Shown piece after piece: positions 12,161 through 24,441 of a stretch of 64,000 nt of DNA. Source of the stretch: Zeugodacus cucurbitae (Eukaryota; Arthropoda; Insecta; Diptera; Tephritidae); assembly GCF_028554725.1 (NCBI RefSeq), contig NC_071670.1, positions 52,751,501-52,815,500 of the forward strand, written 5' to 3'. Each line of letters starts with the position of its first letter. The first letter of the stretch is position 1. The position numbers and the translations under genes are program-made. The notes below the pieces were generated by a model. The model was not told the DNA's origin, did no database searches, and saw nothing but the letters and a program-made list of their open reading frames with translations.

Positions 12161-13879
12161 TTAATATTCTTTTCACCATGACCAAAAAATACCTAATTTC
12201 ACCTTAATTCCCGATTCTTAAATTTCCCAAATTTTCAATTACCGTTAAAAATCGTATTCGTATTTCTGTGTCTCTTTCACCTGTCGTCTCAACCTAGACG
12301 GCCATTCATTGCCTCACGAATTCATTGTTAAATGTGGTGGCAAACGGCTTTTTTGCTGGTTTTCGGTCGAGCAAATACATAAAATCGTGTATTCTATATA
12401 TGAAACTATGTACATATATACATATAGTGTGTAGGATATTTTTTTTGCTTATAGTAGTACATGCATTCTTATGTTTGCATATGCGAGAGTACATATGTTT
12501 TATATTTGGTTTCGGTTGTTAGCCAATGGCTTTGCTGGTCTGGCTTTTCTGTGGCTCCTGTGTTGGCTGTGTGCTTGCCTGTATTTAATTAGTTTAATTC
12601 AAAGCCGGCTGCAATTTTTGCAATGATACATAAGTGAACACTAACTAACACAGACACATGCGTATGATTGTATGACAGATGTTTTTAATCGTGTATGAAT
12701 AACCTGCCCGAAACTAGTGACTATCAATTAGAAACCATTGTGGGAACAAGTCTCACACTCTTTTCATTTTCATATACATAAAACTACATGGAAGACCTTT
12801 CAAGCTAATGGAAAATGCATTTCAACACCATCGGAGAGAGTTTAATAGATAATAGAAACCATGATGGAGATATTGATGTCATTGTGAAAAAGTCTGAGAC
12901 AACATTTTTGTTTTTGTTGCGATTATTCGAACTTTAACAACTGCCTATTAGTCGTTTTCAAGATATAATATAATGAAATTTAAATATTAAAAAATCAAAA
13001 AATCTGAGTGACACTCGGAAGATATTTTACTAGCATAAAATATGTTACTCATACGCCCTGTACATCCAACTGTCGAAACACCAAAAAAAAAAATAAAAAA
13101 AATTTAAACTGACTTACTCCTTCTTCTACTGTTCTTGGCAAATGATTCCATTTAAATCAATCAAATCGAGTCTCGAATCAAGTCTTCTATGTACCTTTCT
13201 CGCTTTTTGAAACAGTTTTAGAGTATCTATAATCAAAATATGATTTACAAAAACAATTTTAAATCTTTTCAGCTAATTTTCCACTGTCTTGAATATTCTA
13301 TATTGAGTTTCATATGTAGCCTAACGTATATGTGAGCTTATCTATTCACTTAGCCAGCTGTTATAATTAGCAATAGACGTGTTTGCAAGCACTCGTGTGT
13401 TTGTTTATAAATACGAGGAGCTGCTTGACGCATATATAATTTTGTATTTTTCCTTTCGCAATTCATACCGGAAGATATCATATATTAACACTCATTGCTA
13501 CGTGACTGCACTTATCAAGTGTACATGCACTCCTACCATAATTCACTACAAAGTACTCACTAGTTGTGTACGAAGTGGACTAACAGTCTAGTTTAAATAA
13601 TCATATTTGTACAACCGGGAGTATACTCGTATGTTAGAAAGTATGCAGTGGAAACTTGAACTGAAGTTATCGTGCGTAACTAGTGCTGAAAATCACATAC
13701 GAAAATTTAAAAACTGAAAATTCGATTCGCAAAAATCATTATACAAAAACATGTTTAAACTTTGATACAGAGAAATTCTAAAAATTATACAAACACTTAG
13801 AGAAGTCTGATTTATCAAAAATTAAGAATTAGATTCATATTCGAAGAGGGTGCTCAAGTCTTAGAAAAGATCCAAGTCC
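12161..13879. other. Unique AT-rich sequence, no gene seen
   Basis: Contains ATATATACATA-type microsatellite near 12400-12430 and a poly-A run at about 13083-13105. Open frames at 12306-12494 (-) and 12325-12522 (+) overlap on opposite strands, and 13379-13591 (+) shows no motif. Confidence 0.5.
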
Positions 13880-14100
13880 ATCTCCGTTAACGACGATGCA
13901 AAAAACATAGAAATAGTCAAAGAAATGCTGAAAAATCATCATGTCAGCATTAGAGACTTTAGATAGGCCCGTATCATATATAATAGGTTCGCTTGAAGAA
14001 TTTTAATTGATGTTTGAGGACGCGTCAAAGTCAGAACCTTATTAAATCAACTCTTTAAAAATTCATCAACCTCTCCTAAGAACGAGATCTCAAGTCCTTA
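13880..14100 (+). pseudogene. Probable mariner-like transposase N-terminal fragment
   Basis: One frame from about 13891 reads NDDAKNIEIVKEMLKNHHVS then IRDFR, a stop, and RIL.DV.G..V. This order (an EN-I-VKEM-L-NH-V-IRD block, then a short gap, then an I-IL-DVLGM-like block) is that of the second helix-turn-helix of mariner-type transposases. It has several stops, no catalytic part and no visible terminal repeats. Identification rests on pattern memory only, so confidence is moderate to low. It is unrelated to the LINE that follows at 14260. Confidence 0.4.
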
Positions 14101-14244
14101 GCGTTATTATCCAAATTGAATCGGAAACCAAACAAGGTAGGTAGAAAATAAAGACGACGGATAGTAACTACAAGGACTAGGGGATATATTAAATACTTTA
14201 AGGAATATATCCATAAATGTTCACCCTAATAATTTCCAACCACT

Positions 14245-15187
14245 AAGCTCAAATTTATTTATCGAAAATTTTACGAAAAGATACGGCGACTAACTAAAGG
14301 TTTCAAGACCGGAGCACACTCCTGTAGGACCCCCAGAGGTGATCTAGTGGTTGATGACCAGAGTATACTGTGTGTGTGGAGGGAACACTCCTCCAGGCTG
14401 CTGAATGGCAGTGAAAGTACAACACTAGAAGATGGCGAACCCGATTCCCCAATCGACGACGATGGAACAGACCTTATCAGTGTGGCTTTAGACCTGGAAA
14501 ATCAACAACTGACCAGATATTCACCATGCGCCAAATCTTGGAGAAGACCCGTGAAAACGAGATCGACACAAACCATCTATTTGTCGACTTTAAAGCTGCT
14601 TTCGTCAGCACGAAAAGGAGCTGCCTTTATGCCGCGATGTCTGAATTTGGTATCTCCGCAAAATTAATACGGCTGTGTAAGCTGACGTTTAGCAACACCA
14701 AAAGCTCCGTCAGGATCGGGAAGGACCTCTCCGAGCCGAAGCGTGGACGGTGTCAACATCCGATGAGACGGCACTAGGAGTTTTCGAGAGAAAGGTTTTG
14801 CGGAAGATTTATGGTCCCTTAAACATTGGCAACGGTGAATTTCGAAGAAGATGGAATGATGAGCTGTATGTGTTGTTCGACGACATAGATATAGTCCAGC
14901 GAATAAAAACACAGCGGCTACGCTGGCTGGGTCATGTTGTTCGAATGGACGAAAGTGTCCCAGCTCTGAAAGTTTTTGATGCAGTACCCGCTGGTGGAAG
15001 CCGAGGAAGAGGGAGGCCTCCACTCCGATGGAACGACCAGGTGGAGAAGGACCTGTCTTCACTTGGTATTACCAATTGGCGTCAAACTGCCAAAAGGAGA
15101 GATGCGTGGCGCGCTGTTGTGGACTCGGCTATAACCGCGTAAGCGGTTTCTACGCCAGTCAAGAAATAGAAGAAGCTCAAATTTATT
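14245..15187 (+). repeat. Target-site duplication framing a second LINE insertion (15 bp)
   Basis: AAGCTCAAATTTATT at 14245-14259 recurs exactly at 15173-15187. The LINE sequence starts directly after the left copy and its AGAAATAGAAG-type tail ends directly before the right copy. Confidence 0.85.
14260..15172 (+). pseudogene. LINE (non-LTR retrotransposon) relic with partial reverse transcriptase
   Basis: Pieces in order: KFYEKIRRLTKGFKTGAHSC (from about 14263), VDDQSILCVWREHSSRLLNG (14350), a linker with SPIDDDGTD, then reverse-transcriptase CGFRPGKSTTDQIFTMRQIL and EIDTNHLFVDFKAAF (the LFVDFKAAF motif carries a catalytic Asp), and SAKLIRLCKLTFSNTKSSVR. A junction at about 14737 then skips the rest of the palm, including the YADD-type motif. 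It resumes at AEAWTVSTSDETALGVFERK (frame of 14750-15142) and continues through YGPLNIG..RRRWNDELYVLF, LRWLGHVVRMDESVPALKVF and GRGRPPLRWNDQVEKDLSSL to AWRAVVDSAITA and a stop. It shares its C-terminal part with the copy at 9548-9994. It is dead because the catalytic centre is deleted. Confidence 0.88.
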
Positions 15188-16590
15188 ATCCCTATACATT
15201 TTCCAATCTAAAAATCGCCTTGGATCCATTCACGTTAGGAAAATACAAAAAAAAAAAAACAAAGATATTTCTGATATATTTTCGAATTAAGCTTAATGTG
15301 GTTTCCGTCATGAGACATTTATTTTAAAACTCCTTAATGGAATGGATCTTAAACTGGTTTTATATCTCTCCCTCAGCGCTAAAACAACGGTAGAACTGGA
15401 AATAAATCCTTGGAAATGAAGGTACACTATTTAAATCAAATAAGCATTCATCTTCTTAACCTATACCAGAGCTTTCTGGTATTAATATTTTAGAAATAAC
15501 TTATAAATGTCTGATGGCTAACCCCTTTGACAGAAAATGAATGGAAACTGTGGGGAAAGCCTATAAAGCCTGTGGTGTCAAAGTGGCTGAAATCCATTAG
15601 AAAAACAAATATTTACTTCTCTCCACCTAACAAATAAGATTGCCTGCTGGGTAAAGCAAGACTACTACATGTTGCTTTCGCACACTTTCGCAGCTAATTT
15701 ATTTATTTGTACGTATGTATGTGTACACGTGTGTATACATTAATATCCACTACTTTGTTTGCATTCACACACTGCACGACGCGCTCTAACTACGCTCAAC
15801 ACAAACACATATACATTTGGGCATTGGGCAGGCTAAAACTAACAAACTAACAAACTAACACAACGCACAGAATTTTAATCAGCCTACGCCTGCGTCTGAA
15901 TTATTTTTACGTTTTACGTTTTAGTTGCAAATGAATGAATCTGGAAATGCCTGAGGCGGTCGTGCCAATTTATTTATTTATTTATTTTTGCCTCTTTTTC
16001 GCTGTGTGTATGTTCGTATGTTCTCTGTTGTGCTAATAAAATGGCTTTTAGTTATTTTCACCCTTTTCATTAAAGGAAAAATTGTTGCTGCCGAAAAGGA
16101 AAACATGCAATTTGCGAAATAATACACAACTAATATAACTGTGGATAAACAGCCGGCGGCCAATTCATTGTGTTTATGTGCAGTTATTTGAATTTGCGTT
16201 TGTCGGCGCTGTTTCGGTACGCTGGGGAAAGTTTTTTTTGTAGTGTGGGATACTGTAACATGGAAATAAATGGTGAAAATAATATTCCAAATTTTTTACT
16301 TATTTGAAAATATGTATGTATGTATATATACATATATTTATTATTTTAGGCTCGTTATCAAGCGTTAGTTAGTGTTATTTGATACAAAATTTAAAAATTG
16401 CCAAAAAATTAATAAATAATTTCCGAATATTAATATTTATAACTTCAAACTTTTTGTTATATTTAAAGGTGCCAAAAAAGTATCGGAATGAAGAAAGGTA
16501 GGGAAAGTAGGATATTTCCGGCATGAAATATAAGGAAACATCAAATTTAATGTCACTTAAGTCATAAGTTTACAACAACAAATTCATTTT
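15188..16590. other. Unique sequence with microsatellites, no gene seen
   Basis: Contains GTATGTATGT/ACATATA runs near 15712-15735 and 16311-16340, ACAAACTAACAA repeats near 15838-15860 and a TTTATTTATTTA run near 15968-15985. A minus-strand frame at 15978-16163 has no recognised domain. Confidence 0.5.
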
Positions 16591-16599
16591 CGAACTATA

Positions 16600-18100
16600 T
16601 GGCAACTCTAAGTATATATGATACATATATCGATTGCATTAACATATGTATCCTTTGACAGTCGGTAGAGAGAACTCATAAGGGGTTTTTTGCAACAGCT
16701 TGATGAAAATATGTTTTTATATATTTAATTTCAATAAAAAATAGAATGATATCCCAAACACCTTTAATATAGGTACGGAAAAACCTTTCGTATTTTGAAA
16801 AGCTGGAAACCATGTTCTATAGAGGGCTATTTTCTACTCCTGATTTTTAAATGTCTCTGTCAGTTACCAAGACGTAAATTCAATTCTTTGAATTAAAAAA
16901 AAATATATATTTTTTTAAACATGACAACCTTAAATATTTTTTCCAATATTTCATTGTTTCGAATTCTTAACTTTATTTTATAAAGCTCTTTAATGCAACT
17001 TATTATGTGGCAATTTAAATAAAATGTAGTTCATATATATTTTTATATATTTATCAATTATAGACAATGTAAAGATGGTAACCCTGATAGAGAGTATTAA
17101 ACATTTTTAATTTGTAGAATAAATAATAGTGATAATAATAATCTAAGTCTAAGGAAATCAATTTCACTTATACTAAAATATTTGTTTTATTCAAAGCATA
17201 TTGGCAACCCTCAAAAAAATTTTACTTACACTAAAATATTCTCTTTATTATTCTAGGAATAAATCTCATATCCACAGAAATAATTTCTCATTTGTGTATT
17301 TTTCGCTTTAGAATTAATTTACCATTTTCTGTGACAATAAAAAAAAAATATTTTATGGCAACCCTAGTAATTGATATTATTTCAAACGCTATCCAAATAA
17401 CTTTATTTTATACTGACTATATCCCTTTTTATTTTGAAAGCGTTTTTTTATAAATTTCATGGAATTTATTTTAGGATTGGCAACTCTGTTATACAGTTTC
17501 TGACTCAAGACTCAAGTCTATTAAATAAACTCATTTTTACATATTTTTTATAATGTTTTAAATTTGACATTAGCAAAATGAAATCCAATTCATACTTTCA
17601 ACTAGTTTTACTTGAAAGTGGCAACCCTGAGAGATATATGAAATCTATTTATAATATATTTATTTATTAATATTGGTGTTTAAACATTTGAGAAATGTTT
17701 GGGAGAGTCTGTCCTCTTATTTTGGACCAACAGTTTTAGTAAAATTCAAAAAAAAAAACTCTTAAAACTATGCTTCAAATATATATAAATAGTATAAAAA
17801 ATTCTGAAAATAAAATGATGGGATTATATATAAATAGAGATTAAGAATGTAGGGTTATGTAAGAAATGAGTTATATGCCTGGCATGTGCTGACCTCAGTT
17901 TTAAAAACAGAAGAGATAGTGAAGTTGGCTACAAGCGGTATAAGAAGAAAATGCTAAATAATACTTTAAAATTAATTTACTTTCAACTAAACTAAGACCT
18001 TTTGAATAAAAATTGTAAAAATTTAAACTTTATTTGAAACTAAGATATTAATTTGTATTGAGATTTTATATTTCTTTGCAGCAAAGCTGGTGGCAATCCT
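16600..18100. repeat. Decayed tandem array marked by GGCAACCCT
   Basis: AT-rich stretch in which GGCAACCCT or a one- or two-base variant recurs at 16601, 16923, 17077, 17203, 17357, 17479, 17630 and 18092. Steps between neighbours from 16923 to 17630 are 154, 126, 154, 122 and 151 bp, an alternating pattern that suggests an old dimeric unit of about 278 bp. The next hit is 462 bp on (three times 154). Sequence between marks is poorly conserved, apart from pieces such as ACTTATACTAAAATATT (17167) and ACTTACACTAAAATATT (17223). No coding frame. The repeat unit is not confirmed by alignment. Confidence 0.45.
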
Positions 18101-19239
18101 ACTGTCTAACATTAATACAGTCTAACTCTTTGCGCTTTCTTTTTCAAAAATGTTTCAATTTAGACAATTTAACATAAAATTTTACCCTCACAAGCATAAG
18201 TTGAGTACACACAAACCCTTTGAATGTATGTACTATGTATCTATTTGAGTATGTATGTACATATGTATGTCACTATCTATGCTTACAGTTCACTTACAAT
18301 TTATTCAGCAACAAGCATCGTGCATGCAGTGGAACAAGTAAGAATAAATTAGCTATAAAATTAACTTTTATTACCACGTACTAAAAACAATGTCAGAGCG
18401 AATGCAAAGCAATGTAAATATTTGCCAACGAAGCACAAAGGAACAGCAGAGCGTATGAGCAACATTGAGAGACAAGCAACTTCATGTATATATTTGTGCT
18501 ACATATGCATATTGAATACGTTAAGAAGTTAAAGAAAATCACAACAAATCACCATATTAAAGAAAGCACTGCCAGTTGCAATATGCAGCATGCAACACGT
18601 ACACTAAACATAGCTGTACATGCAATTACCAAGCCATGCGCTCCAAGGGGTGACGAATGAGACGAAAGCGATGGTCAAATGTACAACAAGCGACTGACAG
18701 GAGGGCAACTGAAGACAAGGCAACTGGCGATGCCTGCAGCAACAAGGCAGGGTTCAGTTGGCTTGTTGTACCAACTTATTGGCTGGACTCTCTGGTTGCA
18801 AGGCAGCGTCGTACATTGAAGGAGCATATGTGTGTGTGTGCTTGTCAGCGTGCGCTGTGCCAAATGTGAGGACATGACATGTAAAACATGTAGCAGAGCG
18901 TTGATGCTGCCATTCATTGGCTGAAAGCGAAAGTAGCCAGCGGATGCGCACATGTTGTTCCAACAACTCGATTTAGTGGAAGCGAGCAATTGTGATAAAA
19001 TGGAAATGTTTCGTTTGTCGGCTGGACTTTGCTTAAAATTGTCATTTGTGTGCTGATTTGTGTGCATTGCAACAACATAGCAACATCAGCAGTGATGGCG
19101 AGCTTCGAAATGTAGCATTCAATTATCAGTTATTGTTTTTGGAAATAGTCGAAGATTTTGCTGATTTATTATAAAAATAAGATAATTTTTGATTTCTTAC
19201 ATTTAGTAAAGTTTTAGATTTTTCTTGGTTTTACAAGTA
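18101..19239. other. Unique sequence, slightly GC-richer at 18600-19080, no gene seen
   Basis: Frames of 70 (18657-18869 +), 130 (18675-19067 -) and 70 codons (18754-18966 -) overlap each other on both strands. The 130-codon product is rich in Ser, Thr, His and Cys, with no domain. I read the block as unique non-coding DNA, possibly conserved, but cannot show that. Confidence 0.45.
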
Positions 19240-19288
19240 TTCTCGCCTTCCCCTTTCTCGGCTTCCTCCGGCGGGTACTGCATCGATA
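19240..19288 (-). mobile_element. Short LINE fragment
   Basis: The reverse complement reads TCGATGCAGTACCCGCCGG and GCCGAGAAAGGGGAAGGC. This matches the VFDAVPAGGSRGRGRP-coding stretch of the LINE copies near 9800-9840 and 14980-15020. Only about 50 bp remains, and it ends exactly where the small pogo-like element begins. Confidence 0.7.
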
Positions 19289-19451
19289 TACAGTAGAATT
19301 TCCATAATCCAAAAAAAAAAACTTCGAATTAAAGATACTTCAGCGTTAAGGAATGTAAATTGTATGAAATTAGTCATCTATCGTGAATTTAAGAGTTCGA
19401 GTAATGGAGAATTTCGAGTTATAGAAGTCGAGTTATGGAAGTTCCACTGTA
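19289..19451. mobile_element. Small pogo/Tigger-like inverted-repeat element (159 bp, TA-flanked)
   Basis: Starts TA-CAGTAGAATTTCCATAAT at 19289 and ends GTTATGGAAGTTCCACTG-TA at 19451. The ends are inverted copies with few mismatches. TA on each side and CAGT/ACTG tips fit the pogo-Tigger group of Tc1/mariner transposons, as a non-autonomous derivative. A second terminus of the family lies at 3271. Confidence 0.75.
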
Positions 19452-19923
19452 GTTAAATGCTAGCCTAATTTGTATAAAGATTTGAATTTGGGGCCTTCAG
19501 TAAAACTGGACAGTTTAGAAGAAAACAGAATGAGTCTAATAAAGATAATTTTTCAGATTCTTTTTCTCAAAAAAACATTATATGGGGCTTGAGGAACACG
19601 GAATTATCCATACTTGATGATCGTTATTTATATACCATAAAGCCACTACTCCAACGAGAAGCCCAAAACTTCAAATCGTTATATCATTTAACGAGGACGG
19701 GCTAGAATACTGAATTTGAATTAAGAAAATCCTTATGTAGTCACAACCTTATTTCATTATTTTGCATTCGGCTTTAACAACCTACAAGGTATGTTCAAAA
19801 AATAACGAGAATTTTCGTTTTTGGAAAACAATTTTTCGTTTTTCCATCGTAGTTTAGGGGCATTTATCAATATAATCGAAAATAAAAAATTGACAATTTG
19901 ACTTTTGGAAAATTCGATATTTA
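19452..19923. other. Unique AT-rich sequence, no gene seen
   Basis: At about 19789-19830, AAGGTATGTTCAAAAAATAA and following bases look like the outer end of a mariner-type element, but no transposase sequence or opposite end follows before the family A copy starts at 19924. Not called separately. Confidence 0.4.
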
Positions 19924-21070
19924 AACAAGTAAGGAAGATCTAAGTTCGGGTGTAACCGAACATTTTATACTCTCGCAATTTATTTGTTTAATTTTATTAA
20001 TATTAAATAATACACAATTTGACCCACATATTCGTCATATATATTGTATAAAGTCCGTTGGAAGTTGGAAACCCTAATATTAGGTTAAATACACCGAGTT
20101 CCTTATGTATCGGGCCTTTAAAACCTATGGTCCGATTTCGGCGATTTTTAGAAAGGGGCTGCCACACTATAAATGCAGTATTTATTCAAAGTTCTGTTCC
20201 GATATCTTTACTAGTGCTTACTTTATATATTGTAAAGTAAACTACTCAGATCGAATTCAAAGTTCTGGTATATGGGAAGTAGGCGTGGTTGTGAACCGAT
20301 TTTCACTATTTTCACAACATATCATTGGGATATAAGGAAACTATTACAAACCAAGTTTCATTGAAATCGGTCGAGTAGTTCCTGAGATATTGTTTTTGAC
20401 CCATAAGTGGGCGACGCCACGCCCATTTAAAATTTTGTATACCATTTTGAGTGCAGCTCTTCTGTATCATCTTTACAATGGAATTTAAGGTTTCTGGTGG
20501 TTTTCCTTACTGAATTAAAACATTTTAGTAGTTTTCAACATAACCTTTATATGGGAGGTGAGCGTGGTTATGATCCGATTTCCTTGGACTGTATAAGGTA
20601 GTACCTATAAGAAACGACTCTAGAAACTTTCCTTGATATAGCTTTAGTAGTTTGCGAGATATGTATAAAAAACTTAGTAGGGGCGGGGCCATGCCCACAT
20701 CCACATATGCCCCTTCATAGTGCGATCCTTCATACCAAATTTCCATAGCTTTATTTATAGCTTAGTTATGGCACATTATGTGTTTTCGGTTTTCGACAGT
20801 GGCAGTGGTTCGATTACGCCCATTTTCGAACTTATGGTGCCAAGAAATACGTCTTCCAAGTTTCATCAAAATATCTCAATTTTTACTCAAGTTACAGCTT
20901 GCACGGACGGACGGACAGACGGGCAGACAGACATCCGGATTTGAACTTTTTTCGTCACCCTGGTCATTTTGAGATATACATATATAACCCTATATCTAAC
21001 TCGTTTAGTTTTAGGACTTACAACCAACCGTTATGTGGACAAAACTATAATACTCTCGTAGCAACTTTGT
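19924..21070 (+). mobile_element. Family A element, copy 4
   Basis: The cleanest 5' end in the window: AAGTAAGGAAGATCTAAG, then GGGTGTAACCGAAC, then TTTATACTCTCGCAA (19927-19979). The body has the family landmarks: CGGTCGAGTAGTTCCTGAGA at 20369, CCATAAGTGGGCGACGCC at 20401, ATGGGAGGTGAGCGTGG at 20551 and GGCTTAGTTATGGCACAT-like at 20759. A GACGGACGGACAGACGG microsatellite lies at about 20903-20931. The 3' part reads AAAACTATAATACTCTCGTA near 21043. The final inverted repeat is missing or diverged. Open frames inside (20058-20335 and others) are not shared between copies. Confidence 0.8.
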
Positions 21071-23720
21071 AGGACCTAAAACTAAAAAACAAAACCCCAA
21101 CATTTTACCGTTAGACTGAATAAAGCAGCATGCTCGTTTTTACGTTTTTTTAATTCGGACAAGAAATAGGTAGGACCAAAAATCTAATCTGCGAGAATAT
21201 AGTAGGTCTTATATAGGTATTTTAAGAGCTTTTTGGAAGGAAAAGAAGACACATAAAATTATAAGATTTGTCTTTAGTTTTCCTTTCTAGACTAGATCTG
21301 TATAATTCCAAAAGGATCTGGAGCTACAAATTATTAGGGCATCACTAAATTATGAAAAAGAAAGCACTGTGTTCTTAAAAAGTTGAAGAAACTAATGCAA
21401 AAGCCTCGATCGGTCCCAAATTTTCAGTTTACCAGGCAGGAATATATAATTAATTGTGTTTTCGTGAGTAGTAGTTACTCATAAACATCAACATATTAAA
21501 AATATTCGAGTTTCTGACATCTGGATACCTTTAGGTAACTAATAGCTCTTGATGAAGCTTTGAAGATTACTCTATGAGGTCCACTTGAAGCTGCTACAGG
21601 TTTAGTTAATTTATGAGAATTGTCCGTTCGTTTCATCATTCGCTTATTTTTTATGTTTAGAAATATCTTATAATTGACGTGTTTCGGCAGATAGACTTCA
21701 TGGCCTAGTTTTCAAAACAAAATCAAATTAAATTCAAGTCACAAATCTACAGTAGAACTATGTTGCCTTGCCTGACTTGCCCACCTCAAGTACGCAAAGT
21801 AGCCAATTCAACGAAATATCCACACTTCCGGTTACTCATTACACCTATCCAGCGGTCTCACTTTATCGTTTCGCTTCCTAACTGCATTGCCACAATTTCA
21901 TTTCGTACCCATGCAGCAACAGTGTCGTCACTCAAGCGCGAATGCTGTTTGGCCCAAATCCGACTTTGCATTGTTGACTCTTCATCGCCCACTTGCGCTG
22001 AGCATACACAACACATTTGATCACAACAAGCCTGCCGACCTGTCTGCCTATATCGGGCCTTTTCGCAGTCGTCAGTCGTCTTTACAAAAGCAGAGCAAAG
22101 CGCCACAGTCCGAGGATTTGCTGCCTGCCGCTTAATGCCACTTAACTTGGCCATAATTTTGTGGCCATTTGAATTTGACCTCTGCTGGCTTTTTTGTTAT
22201 TTACGCTTCTACGGAATTATTGCTTGTTGTTGTTGTTGCTACTTGTTTATGGTTCCTCATTTTTATTTGTGGGCTTTCACTTTCGATTGTTCATTTGCTT
22301 GAAAATACAGAACAAACAAAGCGCACACTTTTGTAGTATCTTTTAAAGCTTTGTTATTGTTTTTTTAGGGGGGTCGAAGAGAGAGAACTAGAACCACAAA
22401 TAAGCAAAACAAAAGCTATTCTTCCTGTGCCCGTTCACTTACTGGTCAGGCCAAGCAACAAAAGGCAGCCAAATATGGCCTAGAGTCGGAGGAGATTGGT
22501 TGGGTAAATGCTGACCATTGTTTATTGTTATGTTGCTGGTGTGGTTGCTGTTGTTGTAGCTGATGGTCGTACGCGAACAGTTGATGTTTATGACGACATT
22601 GGTAATGATAATGAGCAGCAGAACAACGAGGCGAATGAGCACAATAATGAAGCCTGAGTGGCAGTGGAGGCAGCGCAGCGCTGAACATAAACAGTGTTGC
22701 CACACTTTTGTTGTTATTGGTTTCGCAACAAATTGTGTTTGTATGTATATGTGTTTGCCATGTTAATTCCATTTTCTTTTTTCTCTCATTGGTGCTTGTA
22801 AAAATATTGTATTGCCGCGCTCATTCGTTTCGTTTTGGTTATGGCTTCCCTCATTCGTTGCGCTTTCATGATTTTTTTATTCCTGAATTATTGGACAGTT
22901 ACTTTTTCGCCGCTTTTGTTATCTGCCATTTTATTTATTTGTTCTTTTTCGACTTGCTACTCTAGCTCTTGCTGCATTGTTGCATTGTTTCGCACATTGT
23001 TTGCCGTTATTGTTTACTATTGACATTGCTGCACTTGAAGCTGTCGCTGCCGTTGCTGTTGCTGCCGTTGCTGTTGCTGCTACTGCTGTTTGTGGTGGTG
23101 CTTCTGTTGTTGCCACAACTGACCTTTTCCAGGCCACTTCATGTTCGCATGCAACCGCACTTTCCCGGTTGCCGCACTTCGGTCGGTTAGCCTGGCAGGC
23201 ATTCATTATTGACTTCTGCTTTGTATGCTGTAAGGTCGTCGTATTTTAATTGCTCAACTGCGTAACCATCATTAGCAGTTGGCTTTTTTTTCTACTTGAT
23301 TTTGCCTCATTATTAACTGTTGCTCCCTACTTTTTGTTGTCACATTTTATTTTTATTTAGTTAATGTTTAAAGCGATGTAGTGGAAGGAATGACTTCGTG
23401 ATTTCTCTTTCTAAAGTCATACAAGGTTCTGAATTTATTTAATATTAAAGTTCGTTTTTTCCGCGAAAATCTTTCTTTTGTGAATTCTTATCTACATAAA
23501 TATAATCTTCATTCACAAAAATCATCTAGAATAAATATTTAATATGCTATTATGTTATATATTGCTTAGGTGTGTGCCAATGCAAAATGTAGGCTATGTT
23601 CATTTATAACTTTTTAAGATATATTTAGGGGCTAAAGCGAAGCCTCATCTATTGATCGAACCGTTTTTCGACTCCATCTAGATGTATTTCTATATAATAT
23701 CTAGGAATTATACTTATTAA
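21071..23720. other. Unique sequence with TGT/GCTGTT simple repeats, no gene seen
   Basis: The block 21760-23260 is GC-richer, with TGTTGTTGTTGTTGCT at about 22229 and a GTTGCTGTTGCTGCC-type run at 23041-23095. These runs create overlapping frames on both strands (for example 22931-23206 - with Ala/Thr runs, 22969-23190 + with Leu runs), which I treat as artefacts. No domain or convincing splice pattern was recognised. Confidence 0.45.
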
Positions 23721-24441
23721 GGGTATATTAAGTTTGTCACGAAGTTTATAACACCCAGAAGGAAGCGTCGGAGGCCCTATAAAGTATATATATATAACTG
23801 ATCAGTATGTTGAACTGAGTCGATTTAGCCATGTCCGTCTGTCTGTCTGTCCGTCCATCCTTCAGTTTTTAAGATATCGTTTTGAAATTTTGCAGATGTT
23901 ATTTTCTCTTCAAGAAGCTGCTCATTTGTCGGAACTGCCGATTTAGGACCACTATATCATATTGCTGCCATACAAACTGAACGAACGGTATCAAGGGCTT
24001 GTATGGATAACTTCCGCATTTTACTACATATCTTCACGGAATTTTGGTGTGAGTTATTGTTCGTAGAAATAATTTAATCTACGAAAAAATTGTTCAGATC
24101 GGTTCATTATAGCATATAGCTGCCATACAAACCGAACGATCGGAATCAATGGCTTGTATGGAAAATTTTCGCATTTGACGTGGTATCTTCACTAAATTTG
24201 ACATGGATTACTGCTTAAGGTAATAATATAATCTCCGAAGAAATTGTTCAGATCGGTTAACTATATAACCTTAATGTTTCTAGCAAACAACCCGGCAAAA
24301 AAGAATTAGTAAAATGTTTTCTTTTTTTACTTACTCTTTCTTATGTCTTTAGATTTGCTTAAACACATAGTTACTAAAAGAAATGTACCTGTGAAGGGTA
24401 TATTAGCTTCGGTACAGCCGAAGTTAACGTTTTTTCTTGTT
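23721..24441 (+). mobile_element. Family B element (DINE/Helentron-like), copy 1
   Basis: The left part GGGTATATTAAGTTTGTCAC and CACCCAGAAGGAAGCGTCGG is followed by GTCTGTCTGTCTGTCC (about 23838). Two imperfect internal units of about 150 bp come next, from 23941 and 24093, each with CTGCCATACAAAC.GAACGA, GGCTTGTATGGA and AAATTGTTCAGATCGG. The right end has a stem-loop CTTCGG-TACAG-CCGAAG at about 24407-24423, then GTTAACG and a T-rich tip TTCTTGTTT. Non-coding. The tandem core plus 3' stem-loop resembles DINE/Helentron elements, but the expected Helitron-type tips are not proven. Other copies are at 28663-29228 and 61623-62345. Confidence 0.8.

Noticed and set aside
18675..19067. 130-codon minus frame
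   Set aside because: Composition not protein-like, overlaps frames on the plus strand, and no homology recalled.
22931..23249. Ala/Thr-run (-) and Leu/Val-run (+) frames
   Set aside because: Both arise from the same GTTGCT repeat; mutually overlapping.
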